NCBI GenBank assembly: GCA_024223715.1
Contig: JAAEOA010000311.1
Span: 27,653-91,652, forward strand
Direction of reading: 5' to 3'
DNA length: 64,000 nucleotides
From: a bacterium
Lineage (GTDB): Bacteria; Krumholzibacteriota; Krumholzibacteriia; LZORAL124-64-63
Position 1 is the first letter of the stretch, and every line of letters starts with the position of its first letter. Position numbers and translations under genes: made by a program. The notes beneath the pieces are model-generated. The model was not told the origin of the DNA. It saw only the letters and a list, made by a program, of their open reading frames with translations, and did no database searches. Below, in pieces: positions 41,265 through 50,804 of the stretch.

Positions 41265-43199
41265 TTATTCGGCTTCAATGCTGACACGCCATTGCACAGA
41301 CCAGGGGTCGCTGTTGCCCACAAAGGTTTCATCAATTTCCTGAGCACTGTATCGTAACCGTAAAAAATATTTTTGGTCGCGCATTTTTTCAAATCGAACC
41401 GTGGGCATCAGAGCTGAAACATTTCGGTCATGTTGTATTTTTAAAGTGCGGTTGCCATCACTGATTACCATCAGTCCTTCCGTGGCCCCGAGCCCGCCTT
41501 TGGCGGTAATTAAAGTAGAATAAGATTCACCATGATGGACACCGGATTCAGCCAGGGAGAAAGTCTCAAGGCTGAGCCCTCCATTGTGAGTTTGAAAATA
41601 CAGATTTTTCAGGTCAAAGAATCCAGGAATAATTGTCAAATGCACCGGATGAATTTCTCCGGACCGCCTTTCAGGCAAATCCATTCTGCCCGAGAAAACA
41701 ATTCGAGGTGCCCTGGTAAAAATTTCCATGGTCTTGAGAATTTTTAAATCCCCGTCCGTAACTTCAGCCCCAAGCAGAAAATTTCCATTCTCCAGTTGGG
41801 TGAGAGTGGTCTTGTCGACACAGGGCTTTAAGTCTGTAACTTTATGGTGCCCAGGATGTTGGGCAACAGCATGGCCTGAGTAAAAGTCAGCCCCAAAGGC
41901 GATGTCATCAAAATATCCATGGGGCAAAGTTCCTATGGCTGCTGCGTTGCCGAGAGTCGGAAATATTACCGAACGAAGGGCCAGACCCCGACGCATATCA
42001 AACTTCGCCTGAACCGATGGGGTATTGACTTCAAGATGTCTGTCTTCTGCTGAAAACGGAAACGGTTTTCCAGGAAATTCATTCGGCAGGCCCGCTGGTT
42101 CAGGTCTGACAGCAGGTAATGTTTGAAGTTTTTCCCAACGTTTTGTGGTCAGGTGAGTGCGGAAATCTGAAGACCAGCGATAAAGCAAATCGGTCCACTG
42201 CTCGTCGGTTGAATCATTATCCAGGTGCCCAACCGCCACCTGACAGATGGTATTGATCAGAAGGTCGTCCCGTCCGGTTACTGCCCATCGGTTCAGGTTG
42301 TACTTCTCCTGCTTTTTTACAACAACCGGTTGGGCTGTGCTTTCCAGAGATAGTTTCTGTCCGCAAACGGCCGATGGTTCTTCACGCAAAGACTCTTTTA
42401 AATGGCCCAGTTTTACACCGGGCAGATTGGCTAACTGAATGAGAGCCTGGTCTATGGTCTTCCATTCATCTTGAGGGCGTTTGGATTTTTCCTGAGAATA
42501 CCGACCCGGTCGAAAATCAAAGACTTCGGCATCGCTGCCATACGTGGTTGCAAAATGAGTTTGGTTGCTGGCTGTTTTTGCTTTTTGTTGCCAAAGGTTC
42601 AGCCATTCATCAGTAGAAATATCGTTGTGGGCCATGCGTTGAAACTGTTGGAAATCCAGAGTATCGACCCAAATAACCGGCAGAGTCGTTTGGTCACTTC
42701 CCTGAGCCAGTTGATGATGGTGCCGCCATTGGGGATTCCACTCCTGATGACCTTTCCAGGTATTATTCCATTCCATGACCAGAGCTTTGACCCCGGCGTT
42801 GGCATAAATCTCTGGTAAGCCACCACTGTAGGCCATTTCATTGACCAGCCATATTTCCGGTTGAATACCCAGAATTTTTTCGTAAAAATCAAACCCGTAT
42901 TTCAGGTTGGCAATGTTGACTTTGGCAGGAACCAAGGGAGCAATTACCTGGGAGTAACCACTGCCTACAAATTCCACAAATCCATTGTTTATTCCCTGGC
43001 GGAGTTTTTCCAGCCAGGCTGGATCCAGTTCCTGAATAATTTTCAGGGTCAGAGCCGTCGCTTCCACGGAAATGGGTTTTTCAGATGAAGCCAGGTCCAG
43101 CAAAGGATGGTAACACTTCTGAATGACGGCCAGACGTTCGTCCTCTTCAATCGATGAGTACATTAAATTCAAATGAAAAAAGCTGGCCAGATTCAGCAT
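41265..43199 (-). CDS. GH57-like glycosidase-fold protein
   Basis: A 644-residue protein. The N-terminal 380 residues resemble family 57 glycoside hydrolases: a His-x-Asn motif near residue 9 in place of the usual HxHQP, WLVNEMAYSGGLPEIYANAGVKALVMEW with the nucleophile-position Glu121, and a later TYGSDAEVF segment resembling the acid motif. The remaining residues are beta-rich. GH57 enzymes process alpha-glucans and other alpha-glycosides in retaining mode. Its presence inside an amino-sugar cluster is unusual. It overlaps the NeuB-PseG gene by seven bases, so it belongs to the operon. It has no signal peptide, which implies a cytoplasmic substrate. Confidence 0.65.
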   Translation of the reverse strand: MLNLASFFHLNLMYSSIEEDERLAVIQKCYHPLLDLASSEKPISVEATALTLKIIQELDPAWLEKLRQGINNGFVEFVGSGYSQVIAPLVPAKVNIANLKYGFDFYEKILGIQPEIWLVNEMAYSGGLPEIYANAGVKALVMEWNNTWKGHQEWNPQWRHHHQLAQGSDQTTLPVIWVDTLDFQQFQRMAHNDISTDEWLNLWQQKAKTASNQTHFATTYGSDAEVFDFRPGRYSQEKSKRPQDEWKTIDQALIQLANLPGVKLGHLKESLREEPSAVCGQKLSLESTAQPVVVKKQEKYNLNRWAVTGRDDLLINTICQVAVGHLDNDSTDEQWTDLLYRWSSDFRTHLTTKRWEKLQTLPAVRPEPAGLPNEFPGKPFPFSAEDRHLEVNTPSVQAKFDMRRGLALRSVIFPTLGNAAAIGTLPHGYFDDIAFGADFYSGHAVAQHPGHHKVTDLKPCVDKTTLTQLENGNFLLGAEVTDGDLKILKTMEIFTRAPRIVFSGRMDLPERRSGEIHPVHLTIIPGFFDLKNLYFQTHNGGLSLETFSLAESGVHHGESYSTLITAKGGLGATEGLMVISDGNRTLKIQHDRNVSALMPTVRFEKMRDQKYFLRLRYSAQEIDETFVGNSDPWSVQWRVSIEAE

Positions 43200-45082
43200 G
43201 TAAGGTTCTTCCCGTCACTTTCTTTTAAGAGCTGAACAATCAGGTCACTAACTCGCCGGGCGCCGAGTCCGTCGAAGTGGGATAGGGCATGAGTGGCCAG
43301 CTGTTTTCGAAGACTTGAATTATTCAACAACTCATTCAGGGATGAGGCCAGTTTCTGGTCAGAAACATCGGAAAACAACCCCAGATTGCAGACCAGCTTT
43401 TCAGCAGCCAACAGACCAACTTCACTTGTATCGGTGGCATAATTAAAAAGCACCGCCACCGGAACTCCCAAAACATGGGCTTCAAAAATGGTAATTCCCA
43501 TTGCGGTAATCAGCAAATCGGCACCGGGAATAATAGACTCCAGAGGGTCTCCTGTTTCAATGAGCTGATAATTGGGACGGTCAAAAACCGGGTCCGGCCA
43601 ATGGTGTCGATGTTTGGGGAAATCTGGTCCGATAACAAATTGAACTTTGAATGTTTGAGAAATATTTTCGAGAGCACGTGCGATTTTTTCAGTTAATAAG
43701 TTTGGATCTTCGCCACCGAAGCTAATTACCAGACGGCCTTCAAATGCCCGGGGTTTGCTGAGGCGCCGGGTCAGAACATCTTCCCTGATCAATAAATAAT
43801 CCGGCCCTCCGAGTCTTTGGTTATTTGAAGAATTACCCTTCCAGCCGAATGCGGGAATAATTACCTGATCAGCAGTTCTGCAGTCGGGCCGGTCCAAAAC
43901 CAGAGTTTTGGTGCCAGATATTTTAAAGGCATCAATGAGGGCCGTACAAGGTTCTTTTTGATCGATAACCGCCACGGACGACCCAAAAGAAACCAGTTCT
44001 TCGGTGGGCAAAGGTCCTGGCTTCCAGGCCAGACCATGCCGGTTGAGCATTTGAATACAAGCCTCTGATTTTTTAATGATAAAGAGGATTCGCCACGAGG
44101 TTTTGTGGCGCAATTGTTCGGCAATGGACAGCAATCGGGCAGCATGGCCCATACCGGGCCCTCCAGCTATGAATAGAATCAGAGGTTGGTTCGCATCGGG
44201 GCCATGTTCGGTGTGCCATGGCTTTCTCATTTCCAGATAAGGCCGCCAACCATCGGTAGGATCCGCCCGCCACAGACGCTCCTCCTGTTCTGAAGGTGCA
44301 GGGCACAGATTGCCTTGTCCGTCGCAAATATTGGAAACTTCAAATTCACTTCCGGCAATTACCGGAGAGATTTCACCGGGCAACCAGCAATGACCTGCGG
44401 AATACTCATGCCCTTCTCCATCCAGGTCGAAATGGAATTCCACCAGGTCGCTTGCCCAGAAGTCTACAGCCCTTCTAATCACTCCAGGATTTACCGAGTG
44501 GTCAGACCAACCCACCTTGCCCTGGGGGAAATCATTCGCCAACAATTGGCCCAGTGTTTTTATGGCAGCCAGATTACAGTCTTTAACCAGGGTTGGGTAG
44601 TTGCTGACACAGTGAAAAACCGCCAGATCCTGCACACCCGACGTTTTAGCTTCAGCAATGGCTTGCATTATTTCATTCTGGTCGGCCATGCCGGTGGATA
44701 TCATCAGAGGCAGCCCTGTTTGACCGCATTGATGGATCAGAGGAACCCAGGTCAATTCATAAGAAGCGATTTTTAAAAAATCAACATGGGGGGCCAGCAA
44801 ATCAACAGCCTCAAGGTCAAATGGGGTGCACCCAAAAGTGATACCTTCAGCTTTGGCACAAGCGGCCAGTTCGGGAATGTAATGCAGGGGGAGTTCCCAC
44901 CGACGGCGCTGTCGGTGTGTCTCGCTGGTTTCAAGAATTTCCCGGGAAAACAACTGTTCCATTCGAAACAGCTGAAACTTGACACCCCAACAACCGCACA
45001 GGGCTGCCTGCCGGATTAACTCAAAACACCGATTCAAATCTCCGTTGTGGTTACTGGAAATTTCAGCGATGAAACGGGTCAT
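43193..45082 (-). CDS. Fused nonulosonate synthase (NeuB/SpsE) and PseG/SpsG-like glycosyl hydrolase
   Basis: A 629-residue bifunctional protein. Residues 1-285 match the NeuB/SpsE TIM barrel (FIAEISSNHNGDL, VKFQLF, ISTGMADQNEI, HCVSNYPT, GWSDHS), which condenses a hexosamine with phosphoenolpyruvate. The C-terminal antifreeze-like SAF domain of NeuB is absent. Residues 298-620 match PseG/SpsG (GGPGMGHAARLL with the key His313; VISFGGEDP; ITAMGITIFEAHVLGVPVAVL), which cleaves UDP from the 2,4-diacetamido sugar. In other bacteria these steps are separate proteins, so the fusion would channel successive pathway reactions. It lies one base after the aminotransferase. Confidence 0.88.
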   Translation of the reverse strand: MTRFIAEISSNHNGDLNRCFELIRQAALCGCWGVKFQLFRMEQLFSREILETSETHRQRRRWELPLHYIPELAACAKAEGITFGCTPFDLEAVDLLAPHVDFLKIASYELTWVPLIHQCGQTGLPLMISTGMADQNEIMQAIAEAKTSGVQDLAVFHCVSNYPTLVKDCNLAAIKTLGQLLANDFPQGKVGWSDHSVNPGVIRRAVDFWASDLVEFHFDLDGEGHEYSAGHCWLPGEISPVIAGSEFEVSNICDGQGNLCPAPSEQEERLWRADPTDGWRPYLEMRKPWHTEHGPDANQPLILFIAGGPGMGHAARLLSIAEQLRHKTSWRILFIIKKSEACIQMLNRHGLAWKPGPLPTEELVSFGSSVAVIDQKEPCTALIDAFKISGTKTLVLDRPDCRTADQVIIPAFGWKGNSSNNQRLGGPDYLLIREDVLTRRLSKPRAFEGRLVISFGGEDPNLLTEKIARALENISQTFKVQFVIGPDFPKHRHHWPDPVFDRPNYQLIETGDPLESIIPGADLLITAMGITIFEAHVLGVPVAVLFNYATDTSEVGLLAAEKLVCNLGLFSDVSDQKLASSLNELLNNSSLRKQLATHALSHFDGLGARRVSDLIVQLLKESDGKNLTC

Positions 45083-45083
45083 A

Positions 45084-46250
45084 TTATTTCGCCCGCTGGT
45101 GGAAATCTTTTACGGCCTGAACCACTCGTTCCTGATCTTGGTCACTCATGGCGGGGAATAGGGGCAAGGAGAGGGCTTCGGAGTAATATTTTTCAGCCTC
45201 AGGACACAAACCGGGTTTGGTGCCAAATTTTTTACGATAATAAGGCTGCAAATGAACTGGAATGTAGTGGACCTGAACCAGAATCTCTTTCTCATGCAAC
45301 CAGTCGAATAGTTCTCTTCGATTTTCAGTTCGAATGACCATTAGGTGGTAACAACTGCGGTCTTCGTTCTGGGGACGTTGCTGGGTTTGAATTTGTGGCA
45401 GTTCGGCCAAGTCCGAGTCGTATTTTTTAACCAATTCCAGGCGGCGTTGCTGCCATTGGGGAAGCTGGTCAATTTGAGCCAGCCCGAGGGCAGCCTGAAG
45501 GTCGGTCAATCGTCCGTTAATGCCAAGATCATGCATTTCATAATACCAGTTTCCATCATTCTTTTCCAAAATATCAGGGTCTTTGGTAATGCCGTGACTT
45601 CGTAATAAGGTCAATCGACGGGCGAGGTCCGGATTGCTGGTTGTTACAGCCCCCCCCTCACCTGTGGTCATGCATTTCACCGGGTGAAAACTGAAGCAGG
45701 TCATGGCTGAGTGGTGACAGGATCCAACCGGGTGCCATTGGTTTTGATGGTCTTGATATTGTCCGCCAATGGCATGACAGGCATCTTCAATGATGATGGC
45801 ATTGTATTGGCCGGCAAGATCAGCCAGCCGGTCCATATCACACACCAAACCGGCAAAATGCACCGGAAGAATGACTTTAATGGAATCATCGGCTTGAAGT
45901 GCTTTTTCAACCAGATTCAAATCCAGATTCAGAGTGTTTTTGTCGATGTCCACAAAAACCGGTTCAGCACCACAAAGAACCGCTGTGTTGGCGGTGGCGG
46001 CAAAGGTAATGGGGGTGGTAATGAAACGGTCACCCGGGCCGAGGCCCGCAGCACGGCAGGCCAGATACAAGGCGTCCGTACCATTGGTTACGGCAAAAGC
46101 ATAGTCAGTCTGACAGAGATCTTTCAGGGCCCCTTCAAATTGCCCCAGCCGTGGACCCTGGGTAAGCCAGTCGCTTTCCAGGACTTCTTTGATTAATTCG
46201 TATTCCCGCGAGCCAATGCTCTGCCTGCCGTATGGAAGTTTTTTAGGCAT
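45084..46250 (-). CDS. DegT/PseC-like sugar-nucleotide aminotransferase
   Basis: A 388-residue PLP enzyme with the Schiff-base Lys192 in HPVKCMTTGEGGAV and LTQGPRLGQFE near the N-terminus, typical of PseC (UDP-4-amino-4,6-dideoxy-L-altrosamine transaminase). It would transfer an amino group to C4 of the 4-keto sugar made by the PseB-like dehydratase. It is the first gene of the long minus-strand operon; the ATG at 46250 follows AAAGGAC. The PseH-type acetyltransferase expected next was not found in this cluster. Confidence 0.88.
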   Translation of the reverse strand: MPKKLPYGRQSIGSREYELIKEVLESDWLTQGPRLGQFEGALKDLCQTDYAFAVTNGTDALYLACRAAGLGPGDRFITTPITFAATANTAVLCGAEPVFVDIDKNTLNLDLNLVEKALQADDSIKVILPVHFAGLVCDMDRLADLAGQYNAIIIEDACHAIGGQYQDHQNQWHPVGSCHHSAMTCFSFHPVKCMTTGEGGAVTTSNPDLARRLTLLRSHGITKDPDILEKNDGNWYYEMHDLGINGRLTDLQAALGLAQIDQLPQWQQRRLELVKKYDSDLAELPQIQTQQRPQNEDRSCYHLMVIRTENRRELFDWLHEKEILVQVHYIPVHLQPYYRKKFGTKPGLCPEAEKYYSEALSLPLFPAMSDQDQERVVQAVKDFHQRAK

Positions 46251-46381
46251 AAGTTGTCCTTTCTCTTTTCATTTTCTTGGCTGACAGGTCAATCGTCCAG
46301 TGTTTTTTATGTTTGATTGCCTTACAATGGTGTAATCTCTCTCACAAAAATCGACCTTTTGTAAATGGAGCTTCAATCACC
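46251..46381. promoter_or_regulatory. Divergent promoter region of the glycan operon and the ligase operon
   Basis: These 131 bases separate the first genes of two long, opposed transcription units, so both promoters must lie here or overlap the genes. TACAAT at 46323-46328 is a fair -10 box for the plus strand, but no good -35 box stands 17 bases upstream. No clear operator palindrome is seen. Confidence 0.4.
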
Positions 46382-47902
46382 ATGAATTTTGCCCAGGTTT
46401 TGCTGAACAATCCGGCCCCGCCAGACAAAGCGGCCCTTATTACCCAACAGGGTGATCTAACTTATGGCGACCTTGTTCAGCGAGCCCAACAATTTGCCAA
46501 CTTCCTTATGTCCCAAGGGGTTAAGCCCGGTGATAGAATTCTTCTGGCAGGAGAATCTTCGGCCATGTGGGTTCAGGGATACCTCGGATGTGCCCTCGCC
46601 GGTGCCGTGGCTGTACCTGTGGCAGTGCCCATAACCGATGATTATTTGTCAGAAATTATGAAGAGTGTGGAACCGGCTGCAGCTCTGGTGCAAGCCAAAT
46701 GGTTGCGCCGTCTTGATTCTCAGCTTGCCGGTTGCAAGCTGATTATTTCCGAAGCCCGGCCGCCCCGCATGAATGCGGACCTCAATTTGGTAACTCTTGA
46801 GGAAATGCCCCCGTCCGACAATACCAACTTCCCCCAAAGAAATGAAGATGACCTGGCCGCCATCATGTTCACTTCCGGATCAACGGCCGCTCCCCGGGGA
46901 GTGATGATTTCCCACGGAAACATTATTGCCAATACGACAGACATTATTGCTTCGATGAACATCGATACACAGGATCGCATTATGGCTGTCCTGCCATTTC
47001 ACTATTGCTTTGGCACTTCTTTACTGCACACTCACCTGATGGCGGGCGCTTCGCTGGTCATTGACAACCGGTTTTTATTCCCGGAAAAAGTGCTGCAGAA
47101 TATGATCGATACTCAGTGCACTTCTCTGGCGGGAGTTCCCAGCACATACCAGATTCTTCTGCGCCGCAGCAATTTGAAAAAGATGAAATTCCCTCATTTG
47201 AAAAAACTGCAACAGGCCGGTGGAAAATTGGCCGGGCCTTTTATTGAAGAGTTGGAAGAGGCACTTCCCGACGCCGATTTGTTTGTTATGTATGGTCAGA
47301 CTGAAGCGACGGCCAGGTTGTCTTGCATTTCGCCGCAGGATCGTCAGGCTCATCCGCATTCCATTGGCAAGGGCCTTGATCAGGTTCAACTGAAGGTGGT
47401 GAATGAATCCGGGCAACCGGTTTCCGAGGGGCAAACGGGTGAAATAGTGGCCCTGGGCCCCAATATTGCCAGTGGTTATTGGGAAAATCCCGAAGCAACG
47501 GCTCGAATTTTCACCGGTGGATTACACACCGGTGATCTTGCCCAGGTTGATTCCGACGGATACATATGCATTGTGGATCGGGCCCGAGATTTTATCAAAT
47601 GCGGTGGCAAACGTGTTAGTTGCAAGCAGATTGAAGCCTCAATTTTGCACTTCCCGGATTTGACAGAAGCAGCGGTGGTGGGCATACCCGACCTGGTTTT
47701 GGGGGAGGCGGTTTGTCTCTTTGTGGTTCATCCTCAAGGGGAATTAATTGCTGAAGAATTGGAAAAATTTTGCAAAACTGAGCTGGATCATACTTTGTTG
47801 CCCAAACGTATTGTGTATTTGCCTGATATGCCCAGGAACAATTCCGGAAAACTGGACAAACGGGCCCTGAAACTCACCCTTACAGAAATTTCGGAAGGCT
47901 GA
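46382..47902 (+). CDS. AMP-forming acyl/aryl-CoA ligase or adenylation enzyme
   Basis: A 506-residue class I adenylate-forming enzyme with the P-loop TSGSTAAPRG at 164-173, YGQTEATARL (A5), the TGDLAQVDSDGYICIVDR motif, and the A10 Lys490 in NSGKLDKRAL. It activates a carboxylic acid with ATP, then passes it to CoA or another thiol. No carrier protein is next to it. It is four bases from an amino acid dehydrogenase, which suggests an acid derived from amino acid breakdown (inference). The ATG at 46382 is chosen because family N-termini begin there. Confidence 0.87.
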   Translation: MNFAQVLLNNPAPPDKAALITQQGDLTYGDLVQRAQQFANFLMSQGVKPGDRILLAGESSAMWVQGYLGCALAGAVAVPVAVPITDDYLSEIMKSVEPAAALVQAKWLRRLDSQLAGCKLIISEARPPRMNADLNLVTLEEMPPSDNTNFPQRNEDDLAAIMFTSGSTAAPRGVMISHGNIIANTTDIIASMNIDTQDRIMAVLPFHYCFGTSLLHTHLMAGASLVIDNRFLFPEKVLQNMIDTQCTSLAGVPSTYQILLRRSNLKKMKFPHLKKLQQAGGKLAGPFIEELEEALPDADLFVMYGQTEATARLSCISPQDRQAHPHSIGKGLDQVQLKVVNESGQPVSEGQTGEIVALGPNIASGYWENPEATARIFTGGLHTGDLAQVDSDGYICIVDRARDFIKCGGKRVSCKQIEASILHFPDLTEAAVVGIPDLVLGEAVCLFVVHPQGELIAEELEKFCKTELDHTLLPKRIVYLPDMPRNNSGKLDKRALKLTLTEISEG

Positions 47903-47905
47903 ACA

Positions 47906-49252
47906 ATGACTGCTGAAAACTTACTCACCATATCTCCAACCGAATTTGTGACCTGGTTAAAAAACCAGGGAATTATCCGTTTTCATCTGGCCCTCGATCC
48001 TAATACTGGAACAGTCAAACCCAGTCACGAACAACTTCAGCCAGTGGCCGATTTCATCAACGCCGATCAGCGTGATTTTAATGGCCACGAAGGCCTCTTC
48101 TTCCAGGTTTCCGAACAGAGCGATACACTGCAAGGCGCTTTTGTGCATCGGACATGCCGCGGTCAGGCAGCGGGCGGGGTGCGATACTGGAGCTATTCTA
48201 CCATGGAAGACTACCTGCGCGACGGCATGCGTCTGGCCAAGGGTATGACTCGTAAAAATGCGTTGGCTGGCTTGTGGTGGGGTGGTGGCAAGGGTGTTAT
48301 GGCCCACAACCCAAAACAAAATAAAACCGATACTGCCCACCGTGAAAACCTTTATCAGGACTACGGCCGCCTTCTTTCAGATTTGCGTGGTTGTTATGTG
48401 ACGGCTGAAGATGTGGGCACTCACGTTGTTGACATGGCCAATGTATTTTCAACGACCCGTTTTACCACTTGCATTCCCGCGACTTTGGGCGGCAGCGGAA
48501 ATCCATCGGCTCCCACAGCCAGAGGTGTGGTTTCCGGTATGGAAGCGGCTCTGGAATTTGCCGGAATGGGGACATTGGAAGGCAAGAGCATTGCCGTTCA
48601 GGGTATGGGAAATGTGGGCGCACCTCTTATTGGATTCCTTTTTGAAAAAGGAGTGGCCAAAGTGATTGCCGCTGACATCAATTCGACATTGGCAGAAAAC
48701 CTTCACACTCAATTGAAGGGTTGTCTGAAAGAAAACCAGGAATTGGAAACCCGCCTGGTGGAAATTGGCAATCACGACATTTTAGCTGAAGAATGCGACA
48801 TTGTGGCTCCCTGTGCCACCGGGGCAATTCTGAATCCTGAAACCATCGCCACCATCAAAGCAAAAATTGTGTGCGGCGCATCAAACAATCAGCTCGAAGA
48901 TGCCGCCCGTGACGATGGGATTCTTTTTGAAGCGGGAATTATTTATGTCCCCGATTTCCTGACCAATCGTATGGGCATTGTAAACTGTGCCAATGAGGCT
49001 TACGGTTATGTTAATGACGACGAGTTCATTGAACGCCATTTGCAAAGGGACTGGGAGCACAGTGTTTTCAAAACCTCTTTGCAGGTCTTGAATGAATCTA
49101 AATCCAAAGGAACACCACCAGCGGAAACGGCTATGAAACTGGCCGACGAACTGTCTCTGGAGCCGCACCCTGTTTTTGGACATCGTGGTGTGCGCATAAT
49201 TGAATCGCTGGTGCAGGATTGCTGGTTCAAGGATGGTATTGAGCATGCGTAG
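47906..49252 (+). CDS. Glu/Leu/Phe/Val dehydrogenase family protein
   Basis: A 448-residue amino acid dehydrogenase with the substrate-binding AAGGVRYWSYSTMEDYLRDGMRLAKGMTRKNAL segment, catalytic-region GGGKG at 126-130, a Rossmann NAD domain (VQGMGNVGAPLI) near 231, and NRMGIVNCANE near the C-terminus. Family enzymes interconvert an amino acid and its 2-oxo acid with NAD(P). Specificity (glutamate or branched/aromatic amino acids) is not fixed by what I can see. The end overlaps the start of the MoeA-like gene by eight bases. Confidence 0.88.
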   Translation: MTAENLLTISPTEFVTWLKNQGIIRFHLALDPNTGTVKPSHEQLQPVADFINADQRDFNGHEGLFFQVSEQSDTLQGAFVHRTCRGQAAGGVRYWSYSTMEDYLRDGMRLAKGMTRKNALAGLWWGGGKGVMAHNPKQNKTDTAHRENLYQDYGRLLSDLRGCYVTAEDVGTHVVDMANVFSTTRFTTCIPATLGGSGNPSAPTARGVVSGMEAALEFAGMGTLEGKSIAVQGMGNVGAPLIGFLFEKGVAKVIAADINSTLAENLHTQLKGCLKENQELETRLVEIGNHDILAEECDIVAPCATGAILNPETIATIKAKIVCGASNNQLEDAARDDGILFEAGIIYVPDFLTNRMGIVNCANEAYGYVNDDEFIERHLQRDWEHSVFKTSLQVLNESKSKGTPPAETAMKLADELSLEPHPVFGHRGVRIIESLVQDCWFKDGIEHA

Positions 49253-50279
49253 AGTTGAGGTAGTGGATGCGGTGGGGCTGGCTCTTGGTCACGACATCAC
49301 GGAAATTAAAGCAGCAACCGAGCCCGGTGGGAAAAAGATAAAACGTGTGGCATTCAAAAGGGGCCACGTTATCGCTGAATCAGATATTGCCCGTCTTCTT
49401 GATTTAGGCAAAAGCGCTATCTTTGTCGTTGAAGAGGGCGATACCGAAATGCACGAAGATGATGCAGCCCTTAAGGTTTCGCCTCTTGCTGCCGGGTTGA
49501 ATGTTGAATTCGACAAAGAACCCCGGGAAGGAAAAATTAATTTTCGAGCAGCTGTAGATGGCGTGTTCAGAGTCGATGCTGATCGCTTGTACCGAATCAA
49601 TCGCCTGGCCATTCCCACTTTACCCACTTTGCCGAACAACTTCCCGGTAAAAGCCGGTCAGCAGGTGGCCGGGTTTCGCATTATACCGTTAACCTGCGAC
49701 CCGGCCATCATCGATCAGGTGGTGGCTGAATTGCCTTCACCTTTGCTCTCGGTTGAACCTTATGTGATCAAAACTGCGGCGGTCATTGTTACCGGTAGCG
49801 AGGTTTTTGAAGGGCGCATTAAAGATGGCTTTCTGCCTCGTTTGCAGAAGACCCTCGAGCCCTTCGGTGTTGCAGTGACCCACAATACAATTCTCCCCGA
49901 CGACCGGGAGCAAATCACCGCTGAAGTGCGTTTGGCCATAGGGAAATGTGATTTGGTTTTTGTAACGGGCGGTACTTCCGTGGACCCGGATGATGTGACC
50001 GTCATGGCAGTTCAGGACGCCGGAGTTCATTGCGAAGTTCGTGGCATGCCGGTTCAGCCGGGCAATAATTTCACTGTGGGTTATGCCGGACAGGTTCCTG
50101 TTTGTGCCGTCCCGGCGGCGACACTTTTTCATCGGGCCACAGCTCTTGATATTCTTTTGCCCAGGCTTCTGGCCAGAGTTCCAATTACCGCTGAAGATAT
50201 TTACCGCATGGGCTGTGGTGGTCTGGCCCAATCCACTTCAGACAAGAACTTCCCCGATTGTACTTTTGGCATGGGGTGA
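49245..50279 (+). CDS. MoeA-like molybdopterin-binding protein
   Basis: A 344-residue protein containing the MoCF-biosynthesis (MoaB/Mog) domain at about 180-320 (IVTGSEVFEGRIKDGFLPRLQKTLEPFGV, FVTGGTSVDPDDVTV). Residues 1-170 correspond to a MoeA-like N-terminal part (ITEIKAATEPGGKKIKRVAFKRGHVIAESDIARLLDLG). It is shorter than classical MoeA and lacks the usual C-terminal domain, as in a molybdopterin-binding protein group of anaerobes. Its role is probably molybdenum insertion or MPT handling. The ATG at 49245 overlaps the upstream gene. Confidence 0.82.
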   Translation: MRRVEVVDAVGLALGHDITEIKAATEPGGKKIKRVAFKRGHVIAESDIARLLDLGKSAIFVVEEGDTEMHEDDAALKVSPLAAGLNVEFDKEPREGKINFRAAVDGVFRVDADRLYRINRLAIPTLPTLPNNFPVKAGQQVAGFRIIPLTCDPAIIDQVVAELPSPLLSVEPYVIKTAAVIVTGSEVFEGRIKDGFLPRLQKTLEPFGVAVTHNTILPDDREQITAEVRLAIGKCDLVFVTGGTSVDPDDVTVMAVQDAGVHCEVRGMPVQPGNNFTVGYAGQVPVCAVPAATLFHRATALDILLPRLLARVPITAEDIYRMGCGGLAQSTSDKNFPDCTFGMG

Positions 50280-50318
50280 AACAGGATTTTGCGCTTAATT
50301 AAGGGCAAGGGAGAAAAA

Positions 50319-50804
50319 ATGTCTTTCAATCATTTTGACGATCAGGGCCGGGCCCACATGGTGGACGTCAGTGGCAAAAAATTCACTGAACGCCGAGCCC
50401 GGGCTTCAGCGGTGGTTCATCTGTCACCCGAAATTTTGGCTAAGGTTCTGGACCATGAAGTTGCCAAAGGCGATGTTCTGGGTGTGGCCCGTTTGTCGGC
50501 AATTGCTGCGGTCAAAAAAACTCCCGACCTGATTCCCCTGGCTCACCCTCTGGCCATTCATCATGTGGCTGTGGATTTTACTCACAACGCATCTGAGGGA
50601 ACCATTGTTGCTGTTTGCGAAGTGGGAGCCGTAGAGCGGACAGGTGTTGAAATGGAAGCCATGACCGGAGCTACAGTGGCGGCACTTACGGTATACGATA
50701 TGTGCAAAGGTCTGGATAAAGGCATTCATATTGGTCCGGTCCAACTGGAATACAAAAGCGGTGGCAAAAGTGGCACCTATGAAAGAAAGCTGGCAGGAGA
50801 ATGA
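50319..50804 (+). CDS. moaC: Cyclic pyranopterin monophosphate synthase
   Basis: A 161-residue MoaC with the conserved KKTPDLIPLAHPLAIHHV and MEAMTGATVAALTVYDMCKG motifs. It converts the MoaA product (a cyclic GTP derivative) to cyclic pyranopterin monophosphate, the first intermediate of molybdenum cofactor. Start ATG at 50319 after GGGAG. It overlaps the next gene by four bases. MoaA itself is not in the window. Confidence 0.96.
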   Translation: MSFNHFDDQGRAHMVDVSGKKFTERRARASAVVHLSPEILAKVLDHEVAKGDVLGVARLSAIAAVKKTPDLIPLAHPLAIHHVAVDFTHNASEGTIVAVCEVGAVERTGVEMEAMTGATVAALTVYDMCKGLDKGIHIGPVQLEYKSGGKSGTYERKLAGE

